Both the position numbers and the translations under genes were made by a program. Below the pieces are notes generated by a model. It had not been told where the DNA came from. It made no database searches and saw only the letters and a list, made by a program, of their open reading frames with translations. Shown here in pieces: positions 33,794 to 42,200 of a stretch of 64,000 nt of DNA. Position 1 is the stretch's first letter, and each line of letters begins with the position of its first letter. Source of the DNA: Mycolicibacterium sp. CR10 (GTDB lineage Bacteria > Actinomycetota > Actinomycetes > Mycobacteriales > Mycobacteriaceae); the NCBI RefSeq assembly GCF_005222675.1, contig NZ_STGE01000029.1:1-64000 (forward strand). Direction: 5' to 3'.

Positions 33794-34818
33794 CCACCCT
33801 CGGCTTGATCGGACTCGGCCGGATCGGTGCATTCCACACCGAGACGCTGATGAATCTTGCCGGCCTGTCCGGACTGGTCATCACCGACGAGCGGACGGAC
33901 GTCGTCAAGGAGGTCGCAGCGAAATACGGTGCCACGCCCGCGGATTCGGTCGAGGCGCTGCTGTCTTCCGGGATCGACGGTGTCGTGGTCGCCGCGGCCA
34001 CACCCGCTCACGCGGAGCTGACGCTGGCCGCCGTGGAGCGCGGACTGCCGACGTTCTGCGAGAAGCCGATCGCATCGACGGCCGCCGAGAGCGCCAGGGT
34101 GGCCGAGATCATCGCCCGCTCGGGGGTTCCGGTGCAGGTGGGTTACCAGCGCCGGTACGACGCGGCGTTCACCGCCGTCAAACGCGCCGTCGACGACGGC
34201 TCGCTGGGCGCGCTGCACACCGTGCGCAGCACCACGATGGATCCCGCTCCCCCGCCGATGGACTACATCAAGGGCTCCGGCGGCATCTTCCGTGACTGTG
34301 CGGTCCACGATTTCGATGTGGTGCGCTGGGTCACCGGGCAGAACGCCGTCGAGGTCTACGCCACCGGCAGCGTACAGGGCGATCCGCTGTTCACCGAGTA
34401 CGGCGACGTCGACACCGCCGCGATCGTGGTGCGCTTCGACGGCGGCGCGCTCGGCGTGGTGTCCGCCGCACGCTACAACGGCCGCGGCTACGACTGCCGC
34501 TTGGAGGTCCACGGGTTCGACGACACGATCGTTGCCGGGTGGGACCAGGGTGCGCCGGTGCGCAACGCCGATCCGGCGAACGACTTTCCGAGCGGCCAGC
34601 CCCACCACTTCTTCATGGACCGTTTCACCGAGGCGTTCCGCACCGAGCTGAGCGAGTTTGTGAAAGTCGTTGAGGGCGGCCCGGTCAAGGGCGCCACCGT
34701 CGCCGATGCGGTCGAGGTCGCGTGGATGGCGGAAGCGGCTTCAGAGTCCCTGCGCCGGGGCGTCCCGGTATCGATCGAGTCGGTCAAGAAGTCGGCCACG
34801 AAGGAGACCCAGAAGTGA
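33790..34818 (+). CDS. Gfo/Idh/MocA oxidoreductase, inositol 2-dehydrogenase-like
   Basis: A 342-aa NAD(P)-dependent dehydrogenase. The Rossmann motif L-I-G-L-G-R-I-G is at residue 5, E-K-P-I at residue 94 is the catalytic Lys segment and D-C-A-V-H-D-F-D-V-V-R-W near residue 170 is the inositol-dehydrogenase signature with Asp and His. It probably oxidises myo- or scyllo-inositol or a methylated or glycosyl relative. It overlaps the PhyH gene by ATGA and the next gene by GTGA. Similar to IolG, but the substrate cannot be fixed. Confidence 0.88.
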   Translation: MTTLGLIGLGRIGAFHTETLMNLAGLSGLVITDERTDVVKEVAAKYGATPADSVEALLSSGIDGVVVAAATPAHAELTLAAVERGLPTFCEKPIASTAAESARVAEIIARSGVPVQVGYQRRYDAAFTAVKRAVDDGSLGALHTVRSTTMDPAPPPMDYIKGSGGIFRDCAVHDFDVVRWVTGQNAVEVYATGSVQGDPLFTEYGDVDTAAIVVRFDGGALGVVSAARYNGRGYDCRLEVHGFDDTIVAGWDQGAPVRNADPANDFPSGQPHHFFMDRFTEAFRTELSEFVKVVEGGPVKGATVADAVEVAWMAEAASESLRRGVPVSIESVKKSATKETQK

Positions 34819-35699
34819 AGATCGCAGGTGCACCGATCTCGTGGGGGGTGTGCGAGGTACCGGGCTGGGGTTACCAGCTGACGCCCGACCGCGTGCTCGC
34901 CGAGATGAAGCAGGCCGGCTTGGCTGCCACCGAACTCGGCCCCGAGGGCTTCCTGCCGGCCGACTCCACCGAACTCGTGGAACTCCTTGACGGGTACGGG
35001 CTCTCGTGTGTCGGCGGGTTCGTCCCGGTGGTGTTGTTCAAGGACGACCATGATCCGGCCGACGACCTTGCCGGGCCGTTGGAGTCACTGGTCGCCGCCG
35101 GATCCGGTGTCGTGGTGCTGGCGGCCGCGACGGGTCAGGACGGCTATGACGATCGGCCGATGCTCGACGAGCCCCAATGGGCCACGCTGCTGAGCAATCT
35201 GGACCGGCTCGCCGAAATCGTCGCCGCCCGCGGTTTGACGGCGGTGTTGCACCCGCACGTCGGCACGATGGTGGAGAACCGCGCCGAGGTGGACCGCGTG
35301 CTGACGGGATCGACCATCCCGCTGTGCCTGGACACCGGCCACCTCCTCATCGGCGGAACCGATCCGCTGGCGCTCACCAAGGCGGTACCGGAGCGGGTCG
35401 CGCACGCTCACCTCAAGGATGTCAACGCCGGGCTGGCCGCCAAGGTGCAGTCCGGTGAGCTGACCTACACCCAGGCCGTCGCCGCGGGCATGTACGTGCC
35501 GCTCGGCGCCGGCGACATCGACATCGCCGGCATCGTCAAGACGTTGGAGGACAACGGCTATGACGGGTGGTACGTGATGGAGCAGGACAAGATCCTCGAC
35601 GCAGATCCTGGCGGCGCTCCCGAGGCAGAGGGTCCGCTGGCCGACGTCCTCGCCAGCGTCGCCTTCCTGCAGGGCGCTGCCGCGCGCGTCTCATCGTGA
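34815..35699 (+). CDS. Sugar phosphate isomerase/epimerase, IolE-like
   Basis: A 294-aa TIM-barrel enzyme of the xylose-isomerase-like AP endonuclease 2 family. I-S-W-G-V-C-E-V-P-G-W-G-Y at the N terminus and A-T-E-L-G-P-E-G match inosose dehydratase IolE. Metal ligands are visible as H-P-H-V-G, C-L-D-T-G-H and H-L-K-D-V. It would dehydrate 2-keto-inositol made by the neighbouring dehydrogenase. GTG start overlapping the previous stop, and its own stop overlaps the next start. Confidence 0.87.
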   Translation: MKIAGAPISWGVCEVPGWGYQLTPDRVLAEMKQAGLAATELGPEGFLPADSTELVELLDGYGLSCVGGFVPVVLFKDDHDPADDLAGPLESLVAAGSGVVVLAAATGQDGYDDRPMLDEPQWATLLSNLDRLAEIVAARGLTAVLHPHVGTMVENRAEVDRVLTGSTIPLCLDTGHLLIGGTDPLALTKAVPERVAHAHLKDVNAGLAAKVQSGELTYTQAVAAGMYVPLGAGDIDIAGIVKTLEDNGYDGWYVMEQDKILDADPGGAPEAEGPLADVLASVAFLQGAAARVSS

Positions 35700-36658
35700 G
35701 CCTTCGGATCGGGGTGCTCGGCGCGTCACGCATCGCCGAATCGGCCATCGTCGGTCCTGCCCAGGAGCTGGGCCACCGCCTGGTCGCCGTGGCGGCGCGT
35801 GATCCGCAGCGCGCCACCCTGTTCGCCGAGAAGTACGGGGTCGAGCGGGTGCTGCCGTCCTATCAGGACGTCGTCACCGACCCCGAGGTCGACGTCGTCT
35901 ACAACCCGTTGGCCAACTCGCTGCACGCCCCGTGGAACCTGGCCGCCGTCGCGGCGGGCAAACCGGTGCTGACGGAGAAGCCGTTCGCCCGCAACCGCGA
36001 GGAGGCCCGTCGTGTCGCGGCGGCCGCCGGCGCTGCGGGTGTCACGGTGATGGAGGGATTCCACTACCTGTTCCATCCCGTCACCCGGCGCGCCCTCGAG
36101 CTCGCGGGCGACGGCACCCTGGGAGAGCTCATCCGCGTCGAGGTCCGGATGGGCATGCCCACACCGCAACCCGGCGATCCGCGCTGGTCGCTGGAACTGG
36201 CCGGCGGCGCGCTGATGGACCTCGGCTGCTACGGCCTGCACATCATGCGCAGGTTCGGCGTGCCGTCGGTGGTCCGGGCGACCGCTGGCCTGCACAGCCC
36301 CGACGTTGACGCGTGGTGCGACGTGGAACTCGAGTTCCCTTCGGGTGCAACCGGATTGTCCACCCACACGATGGTCGCCGACGAGTACTCGTTCACGCTG
36401 CGGGTGGTCGGGACGAAGGGGGAAGCCTTCGTGCACGACTTCATCAAGCCGAACGACGACGACAGGGTCACCATTCGCACCGACGACGGCACCACCGTCG
36501 AACACCTCGGCAAGAGAACGTCCTACACCTATCAGCTGGAGGCGTTCGCCGCTCACGTCCAGCGGGGCGAACCGGTGCCGCTCGATACCGACGATGCCGT
36601 GGCGAACATGGCCCTCATCGATGACGCGTATCGCGCGGCGGGTATGCCGCCGCGGTGA
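35696..36658 (+). CDS. Gfo/Idh/MocA oxidoreductase, second copy
   Basis: A 320-aa NAD(P)-dependent oxidoreductase unlike the one at 33790. G-V-L-G-A-S-R-I-A-E-S is the Rossmann loop, T-E-K-P-F-A the catalytic Lys segment and M-D-L-G-C-Y-G-L-H the active-site helix with Tyr and His. This subgroup includes xylose and 1,5-anhydro-fructose dehydrogenases. GTG start overlapping the IolE-like stop (GTGA). It is the last gene of the polyol operon and its end overlaps the convergent LuxR gene by 44 nt. Confidence 0.87.
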   Translation: MSLRIGVLGASRIAESAIVGPAQELGHRLVAVAARDPQRATLFAEKYGVERVLPSYQDVVTDPEVDVVYNPLANSLHAPWNLAAVAAGKPVLTEKPFARNREEARRVAAAAGAAGVTVMEGFHYLFHPVTRRALELAGDGTLGELIRVEVRMGMPTPQPGDPRWSLELAGGALMDLGCYGLHIMRRFGVPSVVRATAGLHSPDVDAWCDVELEFPSGATGLSTHTMVADEYSFTLRVVGTKGEAFVHDFIKPNDDDRVTIRTDDGTTVEHLGKRTSYTYQLEAFAAHVQRGEPVPLDTDDAVANMALIDDAYRAAGMPPR

Positions 36659-37847
36659 GTCCGTCGCGGGCCGGCATGCTGGCCAACCGCACATAGGACG
36701 ACGCGGCCTCGGCCCGATTGGTCGCGCGCAACTTCCTGAGCACCCTTTTCACGTGGGACTTCACCGTGCCCGGCGAGATCACCAACTCGTCGGCGATCTG
36801 CTGGTTGGTGCGCCCGGCGGCCATCAGGCGGAGAACCTCGACCTCACGGCGGGTGAGCATCGACAGAGCGCGCGTCTGCACCTCGGCCAACGACTGCGCC
36901 GCCGGACTGCGTTCCACCGGTTCGATCTTGCGCAGGTCCAGGTCCGCGTCCTGAAGCGCCCGGGCCGCCTCGTCCGCGGTGGCCAGCGCGCGGCGGACAT
37001 CGGCCTGCTGGCGGCGCATCCTCTCCAGCAGCACCGTCCGTTCATAGGCGTACCCGAAGCCCTCCGCGAACGCCCATACCGTGTCCCGGTCGATCTCATC
37101 GACAACCCGGCCTGAGTACAGCCGGTCGGCGTGCAGGAACCCGATCACCTTGCCTGTCGGCATCACCGGAGCCGCCACGTAGGAATGGGTCAGAGAGAAG
37201 TCGACGATCGGACGGTTGACGCGCGGATCGTTGCGGGCGTCGCGCACGATCGCGGGGGCGTGGCGACGGATCATCTCGGTTTCGAGCAACATGTGATCCA
37301 ACGGCGGCGCCACCGACTGCGCGAACTCGACCATCTTCTCCGCGCCGGCCCGGTCCGGGCCGAAATACGCTGACTCCATGACCATTCGGCCCTCGTGCAC
37401 GCGAAACAGCACGGCACGGTCGAAGCCACACGACTCGACCAGTTCACGTGGCGCGCGGTCGACGATCGTCGCGACATCGTCGACGACACGCAGCTTGCTC
37501 AGGCCCTCCTGCACCTGCAGCAGCGCGAACGTCCGCCGCCCCGCACCGTCCTCGATCAATTCGCGTTCCAGCGACGCCAGGTCGAGGACGGCCTCGAGTG
37601 CGTTGAGCGCGGTCTCGTCGCCGAGGGCTTCGAGGGCATTGCGCACCACGGTGGCTTTCGCGTCGACCGCCTCGGCCACGACCGCCACCGGGTCGTCGTT
37701 CGGGTCGATGTCGCAACCGAGGAAAGCTTCGCGATAGCGGCGTGCCGCCTCGGAATCCTTGACCGGGCGCGACGCCCAGCCCGGGTGGTCACCGTCGGCA
37801 AGAGTGTCGACCGGCGGAGTTTCGGGCAGGCCGCTCACAACATTCAC
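36615..37847 (-). CDS. GAF-LuxR transcriptional regulator
   Basis: A 410-aa one-component regulator. A GAF sensor domain occupies roughly residues 90-270 (C-G-F-D-R-A-V-L-F-R-V and A-P-V-M-P-T-G-K-V-I-G-F-L-H-A-D), followed by a coiled helix and a C-terminal LuxR HTH (L-T-R-R-E-V-E-V-L-R-L-M-A-A-G, then S-P-G-T-V-K-S-H-V). GTG 37847 is chosen because GGAGGAAAG lies upstream; the longer frame has no such site. It is divergent from the P450 gene and may control it. The ligand of the GAF domain is unknown. Confidence 0.86.
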   Translation of the reverse strand: MNVVSGLPETPPVDTLADGDHPGWASRPVKDSEAARRYREAFLGCDIDPNDDPVAVVAEAVDAKATVVRNALEALGDETALNALEAVLDLASLERELIEDGAGRRTFALLQVQEGLSKLRVVDDVATIVDRAPRELVESCGFDRAVLFRVHEGRMVMESAYFGPDRAGAEKMVEFAQSVAPPLDHMLLETEMIRRHAPAIVRDARNDPRVNRPIVDFSLTHSYVAAPVMPTGKVIGFLHADRLYSGRVVDEIDRDTVWAFAEGFGYAYERTVLLERMRRQQADVRRALATADEAARALQDADLDLRKIEPVERSPAAQSLAEVQTRALSMLTRREVEVLRLMAAGRTNQQIADELVISPGTVKSHVKRVLRKLRATNRAEAASSYVRLASMPARDGLTAAAYPPRDTRHR

Positions 37848-37977
37848 GATGATGACTTTCCTCCGACCGGGCGGCGGTTGCGGGCGGATTGCCGGACAAC
37901 AGGTCAATTGACCTCAATGGGGGTCACGAGTCCTCCCCAACGGGGGATCGATTTGCCGAGGAGCGTGGCAGAGGCTG

Positions 37978-39219
37978 ATGGATATGCCATCCACCACCGT
38001 CTCGGACCTCGATCTGCTCACCACTGCGCAGGGCATCGCCAACCCGTATCCGCTGTACGACCGGCTTCGGCACCTCTCCCCGGTGGCGGGCTACCGGGAC
38101 TGGCCACCGGGGACCATCCCCGGCGCCGACGAACCTGTCTCCGCGTGGGCCCTCTTCCGCTACGACCAGGTGTTCGCCGCCGCACGGGACAACGCGACAT
38201 TCTCGTCCCGGGATCCGCTGCAGGAGGCGTCCTCGGCGCCGAGCCTGATGCTGGTCAACACCGACCCTCCCCAGCACGAGGTCGAGCGGAAGCTGGTCAG
38301 CCAGGCGTTCTCCCCGCGCCGGGTCAAGCGCCTCGAAGGCTGGCTGGGTGACCTGGTGCCACGCCTGCTCGACGACCTTGGTGATGGTGATGTCGAGGTG
38401 ATGGGGTTCGCCGCCGAGATACCCACGCGCGCGATGGTGCGCCTTCTGGGGCTACCCGACGGCGATCACATCCGTTTCAAGCAGTGGGCGAACGCGTTCA
38501 TGCTGTCGTCGTCACTCACCCCGGAGCAGCGCATCGCCAGCAACGAGGAAATGGTGACCACCTTCGCCGACCGGCTCGCCGAACACACCGCCCGGCTGGC
38601 GGAGCACCCCGCCAGCGACGACGTCGAGGACGCCGAGGACCTCATCTCCGCACTGCTGCGGGCCGAGGTCGGCGGGCAGCGGCTGACACCCGAGGAGATC
38701 GTGCGGTTCTGTGTGACGCTGGTGGTCGCCGGCAGCGAGACCACGACATTCCTGATCGGCAACCTGCTGCACGCGATGGCACGCGAGCCCGAGATCACGG
38801 AGCGCCTGCGCGCCGACCGCACACTACTGAACGCGTTCGTGGAGGAGGCGATGCGGCTCGACGGTCCCCCGCAACGCCTCTTCCGCATTGCCACCCGGGA
38901 TGTCGAGTTCGGCGACAAGGTGATTCGCAAAGGCGACTGGGTTGCGCTGTTCTTCGGCTCGGCGAACCGCGATCCGGAGGTGTTCCCCGATCCGAACCGG
39001 CTGGATCTCGATCGACCCAACATCCGTCAGCAGCTGTCGCTGGGACACGGTCTTCACTTCTGCCTCGGCGCATCGCTGGCGCGCCTGGAAGTCATCGCCG
39101 TGCTCAATGCTGTCCTGGACCGCTACCGCACGATCGCGCTCACCGACGATCCCGGCACCAAACAGACGGCCAGCCTGCTGACCCATGCCTATGTCCGTCT
39201 GCCGCTGCACCTGTCATGA
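37978..39219 (+). CDS. Cytochrome P450
   Basis: A 413-aa soluble bacterial P450. The oxygen-activating I-helix reads V-A-G-S-E-T-T-T-F, the E-x-x-R motif is E-A-M-R, and the haem loop is L-G-H-G-L-H-F-C-L-G-A with the axial Cys near residue 361. Similar proteins in mycobacteria hydroxylate steroids, terpenes or fatty acids with a separate ferredoxin and reductase, neither of which is adjacent. The stop overlaps the start of the NTF2-like gene. The LuxR regulator is divergent upstream and the mce operon converges from the right. Confidence 0.93.
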   Translation: MDMPSTTVSDLDLLTTAQGIANPYPLYDRLRHLSPVAGYRDWPPGTIPGADEPVSAWALFRYDQVFAAARDNATFSSRDPLQEASSAPSLMLVNTDPPQHEVERKLVSQAFSPRRVKRLEGWLGDLVPRLLDDLGDGDVEVMGFAAEIPTRAMVRLLGLPDGDHIRFKQWANAFMLSSSLTPEQRIASNEEMVTTFADRLAEHTARLAEHPASDDVEDAEDLISALLRAEVGGQRLTPEEIVRFCVTLVVAGSETTTFLIGNLLHAMAREPEITERLRADRTLLNAFVEEAMRLDGPPQRLFRIATRDVEFGDKVIRKGDWVALFFGSANRDPEVFPDPNRLDLDRPNIRQQLSLGHGLHFCLGASLARLEVIAVLNAVLDRYRTIALTDDPGTKQTASLLTHAYVRLPLHLS

Positions 39220-39638
39220 CCGCGATCACGAACGAGTCGCGCAACGTCGAGGCGACGTTGGCGATCTACGCCGCGGTGCCCGATGGCGATCTGCAGACCG
39301 CACTCGACCATCTGGACCCGCAAGTGCGCATCACCTACTACGGCACCGACGAGATCCCTTATGCCGGTGACTATCACGGCATCGACGAAGCCGTCACGTT
39401 CTTCACCAAGGTGGGACAGACGATCGCCATCACCGAGATGGAGGCGTGGAAGTTCATCGAGCAGGGCGACGACCTGGCGACGTGGGGCAGGCAGCGGTTC
39501 CGGCGGTTGGACACAGGCCACGAATGGGAGTCGGAGTTCGCGCACATCATCACGTTGCGGGACGGTCGTTGGCTGCATTTCCGGGACTTCATGAACTCGG
39601 CGTTGACTCTGAAAGCGTTCAGCGGCCCGGCGGCTTGA
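39216..39638 (+). CDS. SnoaL/NTF2-like protein
   Basis: A 140-aa protein of the cone-shaped NTF2 fold used by SnoaL cyclases, ketosteroid isomerase-type enzymes and hydrolases. It has V-E-A-T-L-A-I-Y-A-A-V-P-D-G-D near the N terminus and the strand pattern W-E-S-E-F-A-H-I-I-T-L-R-D-G-R-W near the C terminus. It is coupled to the P450 by an ATGA overlap, so it probably handles the product of that enzyme. It ends one base before the mceF stop, so the two operons collide tail to tail. Confidence 0.82.
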   Translation: MTAITNESRNVEATLAIYAAVPDGDLQTALDHLDPQVRITYYGTDEIPYAGDYHGIDEAVTFFTKVGQTIAITEMEAWKFIEQGDDLATWGRQRFRRLDTGHEWESEFAHIITLRDGRWLHFRDFMNSALTLKAFSGPAA

Positions 39639-41057
39639 TCAGTTCCCCGGCGGCAGCAGCATCGTCTGCCACGTCTGATTCCCTTGTGCCCCCTGGGCGA
39701 GGTCCGACTGGGTATACCGACGACCATCGGGCGCGAGGTAACTTCCCGTGGCAGGGTCGTATTCTGCGGCGGCCAGGGCGGGTCCCGGCGCAAGCTGGGG
39801 GACGTCCTGGCCGGACAGTGTGGCGTTCGGGTCGCCTTTCCAGTTGAAGCCGTCGTTGAGCGGTACGTACGGTGCGTCACCCTCGCACAGCGACACCGTC
39901 GGCCCGCGTTTGCCCGGCACGGTCTGGCACGGAATATTGCGTGCGCCGCGCACATTGAACGGCGACTGCTGCGGCACCCGGCAGTAAAGGTCGCCAGGGG
40001 GGCGTTCGGGGTAGTCCTCGAACACCGCTGAACGTTGTTGCTGCGCAGGCAGAAAGCCGGTGCTGCACGGTGGCGGCAGGTTGATGTTCAAGTTGAAGCT
40101 CAGGTACTGGCCCCGGTAGTCCTGTTTCGTGTCGACGTTGGCCACCAAACCAGCCTGGGCCGCGGACACGACCTGGGGAAACAGGACGAGAAGTTGTTCG
40201 ATGCCGTCGTGGTAGGTCACTGCGACGTCGGCGACGCTCACCAGGTTCGCCAGCAGGACCGGGAGTGTGGGGCTGACGCGGTCGACCAGCTGACGTACGG
40301 CATCGGCCGCCGGGCCCCCGTCCTCGAGAACCCGCGCGACGGTCTGGTCGTGGGTCTGCAGCTGGGTGGTCACCGCGGCCACCTGTGATGCCCATGTCCG
40401 GATCGCGTCGGAGGTGCGGGTCTGGGAGTCCAGTACGGGCCGCGACTCGTCGATCAGGGTGATCAGCGGGTCCAGATGCGCACGGGCGTCGATCGCGAGT
40501 TGGGTTGAGCCCCTGACGATTCGCGACAGTTCCGGGCCGAGTCCACCGACCGCCGTATAGGACTCGTCGATGACGGTTTCGAGGTTGTCACCCGGAATCG
40601 CCTGCAGGCCGGCGTTCGCATCGGCGAGCAGCGTGTTGACGTCCGGCGGCACCGACGTGTCGGCGAGTCGGATCACGTCACCGTCCCGCAACGCCGGTGC
40701 GTCGCCGGTGCGCGGCAACAACGCCACGTACTGCTCACCGATCGCCGACTGGCTGTGCACCTCCGCCCGCAGATCCGACGGGACGTCGATGCCCGACTTC
40801 AGCGACAGCACCGCCTCCACCCCGGTCGGGGTCAGTCGCACCGTCTGCACCCGCCCGACCTCGGTGCCGCGATAGGTGACGTTCCCGCCGCCGTAGAGAC
40901 CGCCGGTCTTCGGCAGTTCGACGGTGACCGTGTACCGGCCGACGCCGAACAGTTCGGCGGGCAACTTCATGAAGCGCAGCGTCATCAAGGCGATCGCCAC
41001 CAGGGCGATGACCGTGAACACCACGAGTTGGATCTGCATTCGCCTGTCGAGTCGCAT
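39639..41057 (-). CDS. mceF: Mce protein, F position
   Basis: The last Mce subunit of the importer, 472 aa. An N-terminal membrane anchor (about residues 10-28) is followed by the MCE/MlaD domain (G-V-G-R-Y-T-V-T-V-E-L through the double-psi strands), a long helical needle part and a Cys-containing C-terminal region rich in Pro and Gly. The six Mce proteins form a hollow hexameric tube through the periplasm. The ATG directly follows the mceE stop. No mce-associated (mas) genes follow; instead the P450/NTF2 pair converges. Confidence 0.9.
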   Translation of the reverse strand: MRLDRRMQIQLVVFTVIALVAIALMTLRFMKLPAELFGVGRYTVTVELPKTGGLYGGGNVTYRGTEVGRVQTVRLTPTGVEAVLSLKSGIDVPSDLRAEVHSQSAIGEQYVALLPRTGDAPALRDGDVIRLADTSVPPDVNTLLADANAGLQAIPGDNLETVIDESYTAVGGLGPELSRIVRGSTQLAIDARAHLDPLITLIDESRPVLDSQTRTSDAIRTWASQVAAVTTQLQTHDQTVARVLEDGGPAADAVRQLVDRVSPTLPVLLANLVSVADVAVTYHDGIEQLLVLFPQVVSAAQAGLVANVDTKQDYRGQYLSFNLNINLPPPCSTGFLPAQQQRSAVFEDYPERPPGDLYCRVPQQSPFNVRGARNIPCQTVPGKRGPTVSLCEGDAPYVPLNDGFNWKGDPNATLSGQDVPQLAPGPALAAAEYDPATGSYLAPDGRRYTQSDLAQGAQGNQTWQTMLLPPGN

Positions 41058-42200
41058 CTAGGGCCCCTGATCCCAGCGGTAGGGCACCGTCAGCGGATTG
41101 GCCTGGGTGTAGGGGCTGGGAAACTGGCCGATGGTGCGGCCCCATTGCAGTTCGAGCGCGGTCAGGTCACCTTCCCACCGGGTTCCGGTGAACATGCCTG
41201 CGTCGATGCGGCTGAGCGTGAGGTCGGCGATCGCGGTCAGGTTGGCGTAGTCGCCGCGCTGCCACTTCTCGATGGTCTCGTTCGGAAACGGGAACGTCGG
41301 GATCAGCGACAGCGCCCTGGTCATGCTCGGACCGGCATCGGCCAGCGATTCGAGCACCGGACCGAGGTCGGTGATCTCCTTGACGAGGTTGTCCTTCGTC
41401 TTGTTCACCGAATCGACGGTCAGCGCACTGAACTTGCCGAACTGATCGGCAGCGTCCACGAGGTTCTGCCGCTCACCGTTGAGTACGGCGAGCGCGGCGG
41501 GAATGGTTTCCAGGGCGTGATCGAGCACCGGACGTTGCTCCGCGAATTGACCGACGAGGTTGTTGAGACTTTCCGTGGCGGCGATGATGTCGCCGGTCTG
41601 CTCACTGACGTTGCGCATGAAGGTGTCCAGCTGACTGATCATGCTGCGCAGATCCTGCTCGCGGCCACGGAATGCGGTGGAGAGCGCCTCGGTGATGTCC
41701 TGCACCTGACCGAGGCCGCCGCCGTTGAGCACGATCGACAGCGCGGCCAGGGTCTGCTCGGTGCTCGGGAACGCGCCACCACGCGACAGCGGGATCACCG
41801 ATCCGTCGTGAAGTCTGCCTTCCGGTGCAACGTCGGCGGGCGGCGCCAGCTCGATGTGCAGCGATCCCAGGATGCTGGTCAATCCGATTGTCACGGTGGA
41901 GTTCTCGGGAAGGACCACGTCGCCGTTGAGGCGCATCGTCAACAGGGCATGCCAGCCCTGCCGCTCGATCTTCGTCACCGTGCCAACGTCGACGTCCCCG
42001 ACGCGAACCCGCGAATTCTGCTGGATGTTGTTCACATCCGGCAGCTGGGCCTGGATCACGAATGCGCCGGGGCCGCGACCCTGGGTACCGGGCATCGGCA
42101 GCGAGTTCAGCCCGTGCCAGTCGGCGCAGCCGGATGTCCCCGTCAGGAGAGCGACGGCCAGCAGGGTCGCTCCGATCCTCCACCACGGCCGGTAACTCAC
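41058..42200 (-). CDS. mceE: Mce lipoprotein, E position
   Basis: A 380-aa Mce subunit with a lipoprotein signal: GTG start, W-W-R basic-aromatic start, hydrophobic core, then T-S-G-C with the lipidated Cys25. That lipobox is the mark of the E position in mycobacterial mce operons. The MCE domain follows (V-R-V-G-D-V-D-V-G-T-V), then the helical region. Start chosen for the GTGA overlap with mceD; the longer open frame has no signal sequence. It would anchor its chain of the tube in the membrane by lipid. Confidence 0.9.
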   Translation of the reverse strand: MSYRPWWRIGATLLAVALLTGTSGCADWHGLNSLPMPGTQGRGPGAFVIQAQLPDVNNIQQNSRVRVGDVDVGTVTKIERQGWHALLTMRLNGDVVLPENSTVTIGLTSILGSLHIELAPPADVAPEGRLHDGSVIPLSRGGAFPSTEQTLAALSIVLNGGGLGQVQDITEALSTAFRGREQDLRSMISQLDTFMRNVSEQTGDIIAATESLNNLVGQFAEQRPVLDHALETIPAALAVLNGERQNLVDAADQFGKFSALTVDSVNKTKDNLVKEITDLGPVLESLADAGPSMTRALSLIPTFPFPNETIEKWQRGDYANLTAIADLTLSRIDAGMFTGTRWEGDLTALELQWGRTIGQFPSPYTQANPLTVPYRWDQGP

